Below, one piece after another: positions 16,378 through 25,702 of a stretch of 63,599 bases of DNA (positions are counted from its first letter, which is position 1; each line of letters begins with the position of its first letter). Source of the DNA: Firmicutes bacterium HGW-Firmicutes-15 (lineage in GTDB: Bacteria; Bacillota; Syntrophomonadia; Syntrophomonadales; Syntrophomonadaceae); assembly GCA_002840245.1 (NCBI GenBank), contig PHAA01000030.1, positions 1 through 63,599 of the forward strand, in the 5' to 3' direction. The notes beneath the pieces are model-generated. The model was not told the DNA's origin. It saw only the letters and a program-made list of their open reading frames with translations, and searched no databases. The translations under genes and the position numbers were made by a program.

Positions 16378-16536
16378 CTAATCCATGGGTCCGCCTTCCC
16401 AGTACTGTCTTATCTTTCGTAGGGCATAACCCCCGAAAAACAGACCGTTAATAAATGCCACCGGTATGGCCATGGCGCCAAAGTTGATTTTTTGCTTTAG
16501 GTTGCGTTGATTAGTTACCCTACGAAGTCTGTTCAA
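16378..16536 (-). CDS. 52-residue single-pass membrane protein
   Basis: Reads from TTG at 16536 (AAAGGAGGG just upstream) to TAG at 16378-16380. The protein begins MNRLRRVTNQRNLKQKINFG, has a basic N-terminal half, one hydrophobic segment (GAMAIPVAFINGLFFGGYAL, about residues 20-39) and ends RKIRQYWEGGPMD. The strong Shine-Dalgarno, the basic-then-hydrophobic design and codon use like the neighbours argue that it is real. I do not recognise the family. It lies between the repeat element and an HD-GYP gene on the same strand. Confidence 0.6.
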   Translation of the reverse strand: MNRLRRVTNQRNLKQKINFGAMAIPVAFINGLFFGGYALRKIRQYWEGGPMD

Positions 16537-16623
16537 ACTAAATCCCTCCTTTAGCGTTATTTTTAGCCGAAGGGATAATAATTATAGCTGGTTTTCTATT
16601 TCAAATATAGCTTAAAATGGTAA

Positions 16624-17721
16624 TTAGGTTTTTTTTGTTAATTCATCAAGATCTTTATCGTTCAGTGCTTTTACTATTATTATGGTAGACAGCTTGGAGA
16701 GATCTACTTCATGGGGATGGTTTAACCTTTCACTGTTACTGTTATAAACTACCCTTACTACTGGTCGGGTAGGCATCTCTTTATTTACATCCACTACTAT
16801 GCCGACAACCCCCGAATTTAATTCCACAATGCTCCCAATGGGATAAACAGCGACATTGGCGATTAATGCCGTAATACAACGAGGATCTAAATAAGTTCCG
16901 GCCATGCGCTGCAAAATGGTTATAGCCTGGTTTACGGAATATGAAGAACGGTAGGGACGATCTGCCAATAAGGCATCGTAAACATCGGCTACTGCTACAA
17001 TCCGTCCATATTCATGAATGTCGTTCCCGGACAGTCCTCGGGGATAACCTGTGCCGTTCCAGCGTTCATGGTGTTGGAAGGCGATATGAGCTGAAAGCAG
17101 GGAAATATCGTCATATTTCCTTAGAATCTCAAAACCACTTTCGGCGTGTTGTTTAACCTCGAAGTATTCTTCCCGGGTAAGGTCGTCAGCCTTGTTTAAG
17201 GTACCTTTGTCCAGCTTTATTTTGCCTATATCGTGGAGCAGGGCACCTACACCCAAGTCTTTCAGTTTAATATCATCATAACTAAGGGTTACTCCAGTCA
17301 TTAAGGAGAGAATACATACATTAACTGAATGGGCAAAGGTATAATCGTCATAGCTGCGAATATCAGTTAGGTTTACCAGAACATTGGGGTTAAATAGGAG
17401 TTCCTCGACTAGATTATTGACCACGTCTTTTATCAGGCGAACATTTAATTTGTGGTTGCGTTCCATATTATTGAAGCTATCCCTGACAATTTTAACCGTA
17501 TCAATACGGGTTTTCTCGGAAATTACCTCAGGGATATGATCAATATCTCCGAAAATATCATCTTTTATATAAACGGAAGCGATCCCTAAGCTGAGGAGAC
17601 GTTCGATATAGGGTGCTGAAAGCATGACTCCAGAACTGAGTAAGATACGCCCTTCGCTGCTGAAGATATTGCGAGCAACTATCATATCAGCTTGCAGGTT
17701 TTCAATATTTATTCTTCTCAT
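16624..17721 (-). CDS. HD-GYP domain cyclic di-GMP phosphodiesterase
   Basis: 365 residues. A short N-terminal region (about 1-60, with LSSGVMLSAPYIERLLSLGI) of the kind often placed before HD-GYP domains is followed by an HD-GYP domain (about 120-290) with HDIGK, HAE and HHERWNGTGYPRGL, and a C-terminal beta-rich tail (SIVELNSGVVGIVVDVN). It is expected to hydrolyse cyclic di-GMP to pGpG or GMP. No GGDEF or membrane segment. It has an AAGGTGAT ribosome binding site. With the 9311 protein it gives two c-di-GMP enzymes close to flagellar genes. Confidence 0.9.
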   Translation of the reverse strand: MRRINIENLQADMIVARNIFSSEGRILLSSGVMLSAPYIERLLSLGIASVYIKDDIFGDIDHIPEVISEKTRIDTVKIVRDSFNNMERNHKLNVRLIKDVVNNLVEELLFNPNVLVNLTDIRSYDDYTFAHSVNVCILSLMTGVTLSYDDIKLKDLGVGALLHDIGKIKLDKGTLNKADDLTREEYFEVKQHAESGFEILRKYDDISLLSAHIAFQHHERWNGTGYPRGLSGNDIHEYGRIVAVADVYDALLADRPYRSSYSVNQAITILQRMAGTYLDPRCITALIANVAVYPIGSIVELNSGVVGIVVDVNKEMPTRPVVRVVYNSNSERLNHPHEVDLSKLSTIIIVKALNDKDLDELTKKT

Positions 17722-18030
17722 ACAATCACCTTATTATCTAATAACTCTTTTGTAACCATTCATACATATTATACAAATATATGCCTTTTCCTGCTTAGGT
17801 GGGTAAATTTTCTGACAAAAAGATATTTTAATCGTGACGATTCTCATAAAATAATCTGCAAATTAGAGGCTAATGAGGGATCGACAGGAGTCCATTTGCC
17901 ATCCTGCTAGCAAAATGTTAAATTAAATTAACTATAAAATAAAACTATAAAATAAACACGAAATAGAAGTCCTGTGATATACTCCTAGTCTGAACAATTT
18001 TTATGCAGAATTTCTATATAGGGGATAAAA
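17722..18030 (+). promoter_or_regulatory. Intergenic region with extended -10 promoter
   Basis: About 309 bases between divergent genes, AT-rich. TGATATACT (TGn plus TATACT) at 17975-17983 is a candidate extended -10 for the 665-residue protein 48 bases downstream. A repeated ACTATAAAATAA motif occurs just before it (about 17931-17956). No gene or riboswitch recognised. Confidence 0.4.
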
Positions 18031-20028
18031 ATGAAAAATAACAAAAAAACCAGCTTTCCTCGGGCTATGCTTAAAAAGTTAGCCGAAGATATTACCCAGC
18101 TTATCTCCACCAATGAGGGGAGCTTATCAATTCTGGAGATAGTGGAAGAGATTCCTTATGACGTTAGACCGGATGTCATCGAGGGCTTGTCTTCTTTTTA
18201 CGGATCTGAACTGGTGGCTTTTTACCAACTCATTAAACAGGAGTATGGCAAAGAATTTGAAGCCATATGCAACCGAGCTTTGGCTAAATACAGCCTAGCT
18301 GGGCTGGAAATTGATTTTGGGCCTATCGCCAAGGGAGATTTTTACAAGGCATATGCTACCGCTAGCCGACATACTGGGAGAATGACCATAGATGTTGCCT
18401 GGAAAAAGCCGGAAACAGGTTTATATGTGGAGTGTTTTTTTCTTACCTATAGCTCAGATGGGGTCCATAGTTTCTTTATCGTGGATAATATGAGTGTAGA
18501 ACAATACGAGGGTGATCGAAAAATTTTGGCCGACATGGTGGAAATTAGTTATGAGGAGAGCTGTTTCCTCATCGGTGATGCCTATAAGTTTAATGTGCGT
18601 TTTATGAGTCGACCAGCTCTGGGAAAATTCCTGTATCATAGATATTTGGATGATGATCCAGATTTCAGTCATGGTCGTTCAAATTCTGTCTTGAGGAAAC
18701 TCTGTGCTAAGCTTACACCGCGTCAAATGGTCAATAGTTTTTTCCATGCACTGCGTTGCCAGGATTTTAATTACATGTTTTCCATACTCTCAGATAGCAG
18801 TATGTCTCAAGGTATGCTGCTGCAACAGTTGAACCGAGCCATGAACCCGGGCGCTTTGCTCCTGGAAGGACAGGCTGAACAGGTAAAGGGCTCCAACAAT
18901 AGCGCTGAACTGACCGCCTACTCCATAACAATGTACGAACATGAAGTATACCGGAGCGATTATGTTTTTAAAATGCTTAAGGAACTTGATGGAGACTGGC
19001 TAATAGCAAGCATTGATCGGGTTGAGAACCGTAAGCTGGATGCTGGCTCGGAGTTTAATCCTTTTGCCATGCAGGTTTTCTGTCGGGTTTATGAAATTCT
19101 TGATGTAGATGAACTTTTTGAAATGCTGGATCGAGTAGATAATATCCGGGAGGTAGAGGAACTGCCTTATGGAATGCACATGAGAGTGACTTGTTTTGAG
19201 GATGACTTCAATCATGGGGTATCATTCATGACTGGAGTTATTGCGGACTTGGTTATAAATGGCGATGAGTTTGTGGTGATATCTCAGGATCACGATTCCA
19301 CGGAAGATTTCCACAATCTTTTCACTATTGATCGCCTGGGACCGCTGGTCGCCAGGGGGAAATATGAACTTAGTCTGACCAGCGCCTACAGTTACTTGAA
19401 TGGGCAATATTTAAATTTTGAGGATATACTCCTTAACGATGATAGGGACTCGTTTTTTGAAGATGGGATGCGCTTTATTACGGCTCGTTATATTGTAAAA
19501 GACCGCAACGAGGTCTTAAGTCGATTGGGAGAACTTGCGAGTTTAAAAATTGAATTGACGGGGGAATTTCAAGTTTTCTACCAGTCAGATAATTGCTATG
19601 ATAAGCCGGGTTTTTTGGCTGAATATATCTTGGGTACCAACTGGATTACGGTATCAGCTTTTGGCGATAAGGACATAGGGGTAATCCGCCAGCGTTTTGA
19701 AGAGGATATGTATGATGCGCTGGAATTTGATGGTTTGGAAGTCAGAGAAGAAGGGATATTTGAAATCCTTTCAATGGATGTAAAAAAACAATACCCTGAG
19801 CTGGAATCAGACTTAAAAGAAATGTACCTTAATAAATGGTATAATTCGCATCTGCCTCCTCTTAGGGGCATGAGCCCCTCTGAAGCCTGTCAAACTGAAG
19901 AGGGAACCCGACTGCTATGGACTATGTTCAAGAGGATCAAGAAGAAAGAGCATCAGAGGTATTTACAGGGGGAACGTAAACAGATTGGGTTAAAGGAATA
20001 TATTCGTAAGCTGAATTTGAATAAGTAG
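18031..20028 (+). CDS. Unrecognised 665-residue cytoplasmic protein
   Basis: I do not recognise the family. No signal peptide, membrane segment or obvious catalytic motif. It is acidic and rich in Asp, Glu and aromatic residues. An NTF2-like or SEC-C-associated segment may lie near residues 235-330 (RQMVNSFFHALRCQDFNYMF, ITMYEHEVYRSDYVF, LDGDWLIASIDR), as in proteins with a steroid-isomerase-like fold. The C-terminus, NSHLPPLRGMSPSEACQTEE and GTRLLWTMFKR, resembles the short P-L-x-G-x-x-P-x-E-A tail found at the ends of SEC-C or MbcA-type proteins. The start has AGGGGAT upstream. It is monocistronic, followed within 15 bases by the ilvD promoter. Confidence 0.75.
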   Translation: MKNNKKTSFPRAMLKKLAEDITQLISTNEGSLSILEIVEEIPYDVRPDVIEGLSSFYGSELVAFYQLIKQEYGKEFEAICNRALAKYSLAGLEIDFGPIAKGDFYKAYATASRHTGRMTIDVAWKKPETGLYVECFFLTYSSDGVHSFFIVDNMSVEQYEGDRKILADMVEISYEESCFLIGDAYKFNVRFMSRPALGKFLYHRYLDDDPDFSHGRSNSVLRKLCAKLTPRQMVNSFFHALRCQDFNYMFSILSDSSMSQGMLLQQLNRAMNPGALLLEGQAEQVKGSNNSAELTAYSITMYEHEVYRSDYVFKMLKELDGDWLIASIDRVENRKLDAGSEFNPFAMQVFCRVYEILDVDELFEMLDRVDNIREVEELPYGMHMRVTCFEDDFNHGVSFMTGVIADLVINGDEFVVISQDHDSTEDFHNLFTIDRLGPLVARGKYELSLTSAYSYLNGQYLNFEDILLNDDRDSFFEDGMRFITARYIVKDRNEVLSRLGELASLKIELTGEFQVFYQSDNCYDKPGFLAEYILGTNWITVSAFGDKDIGVIRQRFEEDMYDALEFDGLEVREEGIFEILSMDVKKQYPELESDLKEMYLNKWYNSHLPPLRGMSPSEACQTEEGTRLLWTMFKRIKKKEHQRYLQGERKQIGLKEYIRKLNLNK

Positions 20029-20042
20029 AAATAGAAAATTTC

Positions 20043-20072
20043 TTGACATTAAAGTTCGACTTCCTGTATACT
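20043..20072 (+). promoter_or_regulatory. Sigma-A promoter of ilvD T-box transcript
   Basis: TTGACA at 20043-20048 and TATACT at 20067-20072 with an 18-base spacer. Transcription should start near 20079, just ahead of the T-box leader. Confidence 0.8.
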
Positions 20073-20089
20073 ATTCCGAAATACATTAA

Positions 20090-20372
20090 AAATGGCCATG
20101 AAGGAAACGATCCTGCGAAATAGCTTGATTACAGAGAACCGGGGTAGCTGCAAACCGGTATCAATGCTTTGCAGGGGGCTCATTCTGGAGTCGCTATCTG
20201 AACAGCCTGGAAACAGGAATTAGTAGGTGGTGCCGGACGAACAAGTCCGTTAAGAAGTTAGCACAGCCCCTTAATTTTGTGCTGCAAGAGGTCGTACTTG
20301 TAAATAATGCGACAAACAGGGTGGTACCGCGGGATATACCTCTCGTCCCTGATAAGGACGAGGGGTTTTTTA
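20090..20372 (+). ncRNA. T-box leader, leucine (CUC) specifier
   Basis: A tRNA-sensing leader. The T-box sequence AGGGTGGTACCGCGGG spans 20319-20334, with TGGTACCGCG at 20322-20331 as the side that pairs with the tRNA acceptor end. The terminator stem is CTCGTCC (20342-20348) / GGACGAG (20355-20361) followed by a T run. Stem I carries AGAGAACCGGGG and, on its 3' side, CTC at 20179-20181 followed by ATTCTGGAG, the usual position of the specifier codon. Uncharged tRNA-Leu (GAG anticodon) should stabilise the antiterminator and allow ilvD expression. The Leu assignment rests on this alignment by eye. Confidence 0.88.
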
Positions 20373-20424
20373 TAACCTTTTTTAGATAAGATTTCCATTA
20401 ATTATTTAGTTAAGGAGAATCGTT

Positions 20425-22086
20425 ATGAAAAGCAATCTAGTAAAAAATGGTTTGGAAAAGGCTCCACATCGTTCACTTTTTCGGGCATTGGGTTTGACAG
20501 ATCAGGAAATCGAACGGCCCTTCATAGGTATAGTGAACTCCTATAATGATATCGTGCCCGGCCATATTAACCTGGATAAAATCGCGGCAGCAGTAAAAGC
20601 CGGAGTGAGGTTAGCTGGAGGAACTCCTTTCGAATTTCAAACCATAGCGGTTTGCGATGGCATTGCCATGAATCATATTGGCATGAAATATTCCTTAGGG
20701 AGCCGGGAACTGATTGCAGATTCCGTAGAGATAATGGCTACTGCCCATGCTTTTGATGCCCTGGTTTTTATACCCAATTGCGACAAAGTTGTCCCTGGCA
20801 TGCTTATGGCTGCCGCCCGGCTTAACATACCATCCATTTTTGTGAGCGGAGGGCCAATGTTAGCAGGAACGGTGGGAGATAGAAAGGTAAGCGTTACTCA
20901 GGTTTTCGAAGGGGTTGGAGCAGCAGCAGGGGGTAAAATAGATATAGAGGAACTGACTTACTTGGAAAACCAAGCTTGTCCCACCTGTGGTTCCTGTGCA
21001 GGAATGTTTACTGCCAATTCCATGAATTGCTTAACTGAGGCCCTGGGAATGGGCCTGCCTGGCAATGGAACCATTCCTGCGGTTTATTCTGAGAGAATAC
21101 GTCTAGCCAAGAGTGCTGGCATTAAAATTATGGAATTATGGGAAAAAGATATTAAGCCCAGCGATATTATGACTGATGCGGCTTTCAGAAATGCCATGAC
21201 CATGGATATGGCAATAGGGTGTTCTACCAATTCGGTACTCCATCTTATGGCGATCGCTAGTGAAGCTGGTGTGAAAATTGACTTGAATATGTTCAATGAA
21301 TTGAATAACATTACCCCGCATCTTTGTAAAATCAGTCCGGCTGGCAACCATCATATGGAGGATCTTTATCGGGCCGGAGGGGTGCAGGCTCTTTTTAACG
21401 AACTGAACAAGAAAGACTTGGTAGATAGGGGGGTGATGACCGTTACCGGTCTTACCCTCGGAGAAAACATTGCGAATGCGCCAGTACAGGACTACTCTGT
21501 AATTAGGCCTCTGGATAATCCATACAATCAAAGTGGCGGTCTGGCTATACTTTTTGGCAACCTAGCTCTTGAAGGCGCTGTAGTCAAGCAAGGGGCTGTA
21601 GACCCGGAGATGATGCAGCATCAAGGACCGGCTCGGGTCTTTGATAGTGAAGAAGAGGCTGTGGAGGCTATACTCAATAAGAAGATACTGGCCGGTGATG
21701 TTATCGTAATACGTTACGAGGGTCCTCGGGGGGGGCCAGGAATGAGAGAGATGCTTACCCCTACCTCGGTTATTGCGGGAATGGGACTAGATAGAGAAGT
21801 AGCTTTGATTACCGATGGAAGATTTTCAGGGGCCACCCGGGGATCTTGTATTGGACACGTATCCCCTGAGGCAGCCGCTGGTGGTTTGATAGCCCTGGTG
21901 GAAGAAGGGGACTTAATTCGAATAGATATTCCTCTTAAAAGCTTGGAGCTTCTAGTTGATGACAGTATTTTAGCCGCAAGAAAGCAAAAATGGATTAGAC
22001 CCGAACCCCGAATTAAAACTGGATATATGCAGAGATATGCAGAGATGGTGCAATCAGCCAGTACGGGAGCTATATTTAAAAAGTAA
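20425..22086 (+). CDS. ilvD: Dihydroxy-acid dehydratase
   Basis: 553 residues, normal length. It dehydrates 2,3-dihydroxy-isovalerate and 2,3-dihydroxy-3-methylvalerate to the 2-keto acids of valine and isoleucine. Cysteines expected to hold the Fe-S cluster are seen in NCDKVVPGM and [18 protein letters not shown], and the ending [19 protein letters not shown] is typical. First gene after the Leu T-box. A strong terminator follows, so the next genes need read-through or their own promoter. Confidence 0.97.
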   Translation: MKSNLVKNGLEKAPHRSLFRALGLTDQEIERPFIGIVNSYNDIVPGHINLDKIAAAVKAGVRLAGGTPFEFQTIAVCDGIAMNHIGMKYSLGSRELIADSVEIMATAHAFDALVFIPNCDKVVPGMLMAAARLNIPSIFVSGGPMLAGTVGDRKVSVTQVFEGVGAAAGGKIDIEELTYLENQACPTCGSCAGMFTANSMNCLTEALGMGLPGNGTIPAVYSERIRLAKSAGIKIMELWEKDIKPSDIMTDAAFRNAMTMDMAIGCSTNSVLHLMAIASEAGVKIDLNMFNELNNITPHLCKISPAGNHHMEDLYRAGGVQALFNELNKKDLVDRGVMTVTGLTLGENIANAPVQDYSVIRPLDNPYNQSGGLAILFGNLALEGAVVKQGAVDPEMMQHQGPARVFDSEEEAVEAILNKKILAGDVIVIRYEGPRGGPGMREMLTPTSVIAGMGLDREVALITDGRFSGATRGSCIGHVSPEAAAGGLIALVEEGDLIRIDIPLKSLELLVDDSILAARKQKWIRPEPRIKTGYMQRYAEMVQSASTGAIFKK

Positions 22087-22110
22087 TATTGCTCCCTAGG
22101 ATGATATAAA

Positions 22111-22137
22111 GCGGGCCATCACAAGCCCGCTTTTTTA
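22111..22137 (+). terminator. Terminator after ilvD
   Basis: Stem GCGGGC (22111-22116) / GCCCGC (22125-22130), followed by TTTTTTATTTT. It separates ilvD from ilvB. Confidence 0.85.
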
Positions 22138-22304
22138 TTTTACAAAAAAATACCAGGAGCTTCTTAAGAACAACAACTAAAGTTTATATTTGTTTTTAAG
22201 AACTATTTAGCTCGATATATTGTTTTAGTGTTTCATAATAATATCTGGTGATAGAGTGAATTAATGGTGTTTTTGTTATAAAATTAAAAGGCATCATTGT
22301 TTTA

Positions 22305-22326
22305 GAAAAAGGAGCAATCCTTTTTC
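22305..22326 (+). other. 9-bp hairpin with GCAA tetraloop in ilvB leader
   Basis: GAAAAAGGA (22305-22313), loop GCAA, TCCTTTTTC (22318-22326): a perfect stem closed by a GNRA-type tetraloop, 58 bases before the ilvB start. The 246-base gap between the ilvD terminator and ilvB otherwise holds only AT-rich sequence without a convincing promoter. Possible mRNA stabiliser or regulatory leader. Confidence 0.45.
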
Positions 22327-22383
22327 AAATCCTTAATTCAAATCAAGTTTCAAATCTTAATAATTATAACGGAGGTGATGGGA

Positions 22384-24075
22384 GTGAAGATGAAAGGAGC
22401 CGAGATTCTATTGCACTGCCTGCAGAAGGAGGGAGTCGATGTTGTTTTTGGCTATCCCGGGGGGGCGGTTTTACCAATTTACGATGCCCTGTATGATTCC
22501 AGCATAAAACACATCCTAGCTCGCCACGAGCAGGGAGCAGTTCATGCTGCGGATGGTTACGCCCGGGCGTCCGGCAAGACAGGGGTTTGTATTGCAACTT
22601 CGGGGCCAGGGGGAACCAATCTTGTTACCGGAATAGCGACCGCTTATATGGATTCAATCCCGCTGGTGGTTTTCACCGGACAGGTCAGCTCTTCATTAAT
22701 TGGTAAAGATGCATTTCAGGAGGCAGATATTACCGGTATAACACTGCCTATAACTAAACATAATTATTTGCTGGAGAGAACCGAAGATGTAGCCAGAATT
22801 GTAAAGGAAGCCTTCCATATTGCCAGGACTAATCGCCCAGGCCCCGTGGTAGTGGATTTACCCAAAGACTTAATGGAGAAATCGATAGATTTTGAGGACA
22901 ACGATGACGAGGTGCAAATGCGGGGTTATCGGGTAATGAAAGGCGTGAACTCTGGCCAAATTATTAATGCGGCTGAGATGATAAACCAGGCAGAAAGACC
23001 GGTTATTTACGCTGGAGGAGGCGTAATTGCGTCCGAAGCGTCGGCCGAACTCAAGGAAATGGCTGAAAAAATGAAGATACCAGTTACTACTACCTTGATG
23101 GGTATGGGTGCTTTTCCGGGGACGAGCTATCTGTCCCTAGGAATGTTGGGCATGCATGGAACTCGCTGTGCCAATTATGCTGTCGGGGAATGTGATGTAC
23201 TTATTGCAGTGGGGGTCAGGTTTGATGATCGGGTAACGGCAAAGATTGAACATTTTGCCCCTAATGCCTCCATCATTCACATAGATATTGACGCGGCTGA
23301 GATTGGTAAAAATGTGGATGTAGACGTACCTATCGTGGGCCAAGTCAAAGAAGCCCTGAGGTCTTTAATACCCCGACTGCAAGCTCGAGAGGAACTAAGC
23401 GAATGGCACCAGACCATTTCCCGGTGGAAGGACGAATTTCCTCTCCGTTATGGCAGGCCTTCTGAGGGGCGTATTATGCCCCAGCATGTTGTAGAGAAGA
23501 TCTACGAACTTACCCAGGGGGACGCTATCATTACTACCGAGGTAGGTCAAAACCAGATGTGGGCTGCCCAATATTATCAGTATAAAGAACCCCGTACCTT
23601 TTTAAGTTCAGGAGGATTGGGAACCATGGGTTATGGATTCCCGGCTGCCATCGGTGCCAAAATAGCCCGTCCTGATATGAAGGTTATCGATATTGCTGGG
23701 GATGGTAGTATTCAGATGAATATTCAGGAACTAGGCACAGCAGTTCAGTATAAGGTGCCAGTTGTGATATGTATCCTTAACAACCACTTCCTGGGCATGG
23801 TACGCCAGTGGCAGGGGCTTTTCTACAACGGGCGTTATTCCTTTACCGATATGAGTCATCAACCTGATTTTGTTAAGCTAGCTGAGGCTTATGGAGCAGT
23901 GGGAATCAGGGTTACTAAAAATGAGGAAGTAGAGGGAGCACTGCGGGAAGCATTCCAGGTTACTGATCGTCCGGTAATCATAGACTTCTGGGTGGAAAGG
24001 GAGGCAAATGTATATCCCATGGTACCACCTGGGGAGTCCCCGCTAAATATGCTGGGAGGTGAGCTTGATGAATAA
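22384..24075 (+). CDS. ilvB: Acetolactate synthase, large (catalytic) subunit
   Basis: About 563 residues. A ThDP enzyme that condenses two pyruvates to acetolactate, or pyruvate with 2-ketobutyrate. Seen: the ThDP-activating Glu in [19 protein letters not shown], the FAD-linked middle region, and the C-terminal ThDP/Mg motif [12 protein letters not shown] ... [13 protein letters not shown] near-perfect Shine-Dalgarno GGAGGTGAT at 22371-22379 best fits the GTG at 22384; GTG 22375 and ATG 22378 overlap the ribosome binding site, and ATG 22390 is a further option. It overlaps ilvN by 8 bases, showing translational coupling. Confidence 0.96.
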   Translation: MKMKGAEILLHCLQKEGVDVVFGYPGGAVLPIYDALYDSSIKHILARHEQGAVHAADGYARASGKTGVCIATSGPGGTNLVTGIATAYMDSIPLVVFTGQVSSSLIGKDAFQEADITGITLPITKHNYLLERTEDVARIVKEAFHIARTNRPGPVVVDLPKDLMEKSIDFEDNDDEVQMRGYRVMKGVNSGQIINAAEMINQAERPVIYAGGGVIASEASAELKEMAEKMKIPVTTTLMGMGAFPGTSYLSLGMLGMHGTRCANYAVGECDVLIAVGVRFDDRVTAKIEHFAPNASIIHIDIDAAEIGKNVDVDVPIVGQVKEALRSLIPRLQAREELSEWHQTISRWKDEFPLRYGRPSEGRIMPQHVVEKIYELTQGDAIITTEVGQNQMWAAQYYQYKEPRTFLSSGGLGTMGYGFPAAIGAKIARPDMKVIDIAGDGSIQMNIQELGTAVQYKVPVVICILNNHFLGMVRQWQGLFYNGRYSFTDMSHQPDFVKLAEAYGAVGIRVTKNEEVEGALREAFQVTDRPVIIDFWVEREANVYPMVPPGESPLNMLGGELDE

Positions 24076-24550
24076 ACACACTCTGGCCGTTATCGTTGAG
24101 AATAAACCGGGGGTACTCACCCGAGTAGCTACATTATTTCGTAGACGGTGCTATAACATCGATAGTCTAACGGTAGGAACCACTGAAAATCCTGGGATTT
24201 CTAGAATGACCATTGTTGTTGAAGGGGATAATAAGGTTATTGAGCAGGTTACCAAACAATTATATAAGCTAGTGGATGTTATCAAGGTTATTGATATTAC
24301 CCGAGAGAGTGCAGTGGATAGGGAATTGGTTTTGATAAAGGTTAAGGCAGATAACAATGTTAGAGCGGAAATTGTCCAGCTAGTGGATATCTTTCGCGCT
24401 CGCATCGTGGATATTGGCCGGAACTCTTTGATCGTAGAGGCAACCGGGGACCGGGGTAAAATGGATGCCTTAGAAGATTCATTTCGGCCTTTTGGTATTA
24501 TTGAGCTGGTGCGTACCGGTAAGGTTGCCATGGTGCGCGGTTCCAAGTAG
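24068..24550 (+). CDS. ilvN: Acetolactate synthase, small (regulatory) subunit
   Basis: 160 residues. An N-terminal ACT domain ([20 protein letters not shown], about 3-75) and a C-terminal ALS_ss domain (about 85-158). It binds valine or other branched-chain amino acids and sets feedback inhibition of the catalytic subunit. The ATG at 24068 is preferred, 8-9 bases after GGGAGGTG; a GTG at 24059 in frame lies inside the ribosome binding site. Often named ilvH in other species. Confidence 0.95.
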   Translation: MNKHTLAVIVENKPGVLTRVATLFRRRCYNIDSLTVGTTENPGISRMTIVVEGDNKVIEQVTKQLYKLVDVIKVIDITRESAVDRELVLIKVKADNNVRAEIVQLVDIFRARIVDIGRNSLIVEATGDRGKMDALEDSFRPFGIIELVRTGKVAMVRGSK

Positions 24551-24597
24551 TTAACAATTTAAAATATTTTAATAATAAAATAAGGGGGAAATTTAAA

Positions 24598-25611
24598 ATG
24601 GCAAAAATGTATTATGACGCTGATGCGAATCTGGATCTATTAAAGGGCAAAACTGTAGCGGTTATGGGCTTTGGTTCTCAGGGCCATGCCCAGGCTCAGA
24701 ATCTTCACGAAAGCGGCGTTAAGGTAGTAGTAGGTTTAAGGAAGCCTTGCGATGATTTTACTGAAAAAGAATGGAACAAGGTTATTGAAGCTGGTATCAC
24801 ACCTATGACCGTAGCAGAAGCTGCTGCCGCTGCCGATATTATTCAAATTTTACTGCCTGATGAAACCCAGGCTCGCGTTTATAAAGAAGAAATTCAACCT
24901 TATTTAAAAAAGGGCGATGCCTTAGGATTTTCGCATGGCTTCAACATTCATTATGGACAAATCGTTCCTCCCGCCTTCGTAGATGTGTTTATGATTGCTC
25001 CTAAAAGCCCTGGACATCTTGTTCGCAGAATGTATCAAAAAGGAGCTGGAGTTCCAGGTCTTATCGCAGTAGAGCAGAATTACAGCGGGCAGGCCAAAGA
25101 ACTGGGACTGGCTTATGCTTGCGGTATCGGTTGTACTCGGGCCGGGGTGATTGAGACCAGTTTCCAGGAAGAAACCGAGACTGACCTTTTTGGCGAACAG
25201 TGCGTTCTCTGCGGTGGAGCTACCGAGCTGGTTAAAGCGGGTTTTGAGACTTTGGTAGAAGCCGGCTATCAACCAGAAATAGCCTATTTTGAATGCTTAC
25301 ATGAATTGAAACTGATTGTTGATCTAATGTACGAGGGTGGAATGAGTTTTATGCGTTACTCCATCAGCGATACTGCGGAATGGGGAGATTACGTACAAGG
25401 GCCCAAAATTATCGGAGAAGAAGCTCGCTGGGCCATGCAGGAAGCACTAACAGAGATTCAGAATGGTACCTTTGCTAAGAACTGGCTCTTAGAAAATATG
25501 GTGGGCCGTCCACAGTTTAATGCTCTTAAAAAACAGAATCGGGAACACTTGATAGAGGATGTTGGGTCAGAACTACGTAGTATGATGCCCTGGCTCAAAG
25601 AAAGCAAGTAA
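24598..25611 (+). CDS. ilvC: Ketol-acid reductoisomerase
   Basis: 337 residues, the short class I form. It isomerises and reduces acetolactate or acetohydroxybutyrate with NADPH. The Rossmann motif [17 protein letters not shown] is at about residues 23-39, and the metal-binding region is conserved ([13 protein letters not shown]; later [11 protein letters not shown] with the Mg ligands, and DLMYEGG). It has an AAGGGGGAA ribosome binding site. It lies 47 bases after ilvN and is separated from leuA by a long hairpin. Confidence 0.97.
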   Translation: MAKMYYDADANLDLLKGKTVAVMGFGSQGHAQAQNLHESGVKVVVGLRKPCDDFTEKEWNKVIEAGITPMTVAEAAAAADIIQILLPDETQARVYKEEIQPYLKKGDALGFSHGFNIHYGQIVPPAFVDVFMIAPKSPGHLVRRMYQKGAGVPGLIAVEQNYSGQAKELGLAYACGIGCTRAGVIETSFQEETETDLFGEQCVLCGGATELVKAGFETLVEAGYQPEIAYFECLHELKLIVDLMYEGGMSFMRYSISDTAEWGDYVQGPKIIGEEARWAMQEALTEIQNGTFAKNWLLENMVGRPQFNALKKQNREHLIEDVGSELRSMMPWLKESK

Positions 25612-25617
25612 GAAGTA

Positions 25618-25688
25618 ACAGGCAAGGGGGACGGTTAATTTGTCTGTGAAACAAATAAAACAGGCAAAAGAACCGTCTCCTTGCCTGT
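25618..25688 (+). other. Long imperfect hairpin between ilvC and leuA
   Basis: ACAGGCAAGG plus GACGGTT (25618-25636) pairs with AACCGTC plus CCTTGCCTGT (25671-25688), with small internal mismatches, and TGTCTG / CAGGCA can extend the stem inward. No T run follows, so this is not a standard terminator. It could be an mRNA processing or stability element that sets different levels of ilv and leu messages. Confidence 0.6.
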
Positions 25689-25702
25689 GATGGAGGATTT
25701 TT

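Noticed and set aside
25612-25702. Small gene between ilvC and leuA
   Set aside because: No start with a ribosome binding site; the sequence is explained by the inverted repeat.
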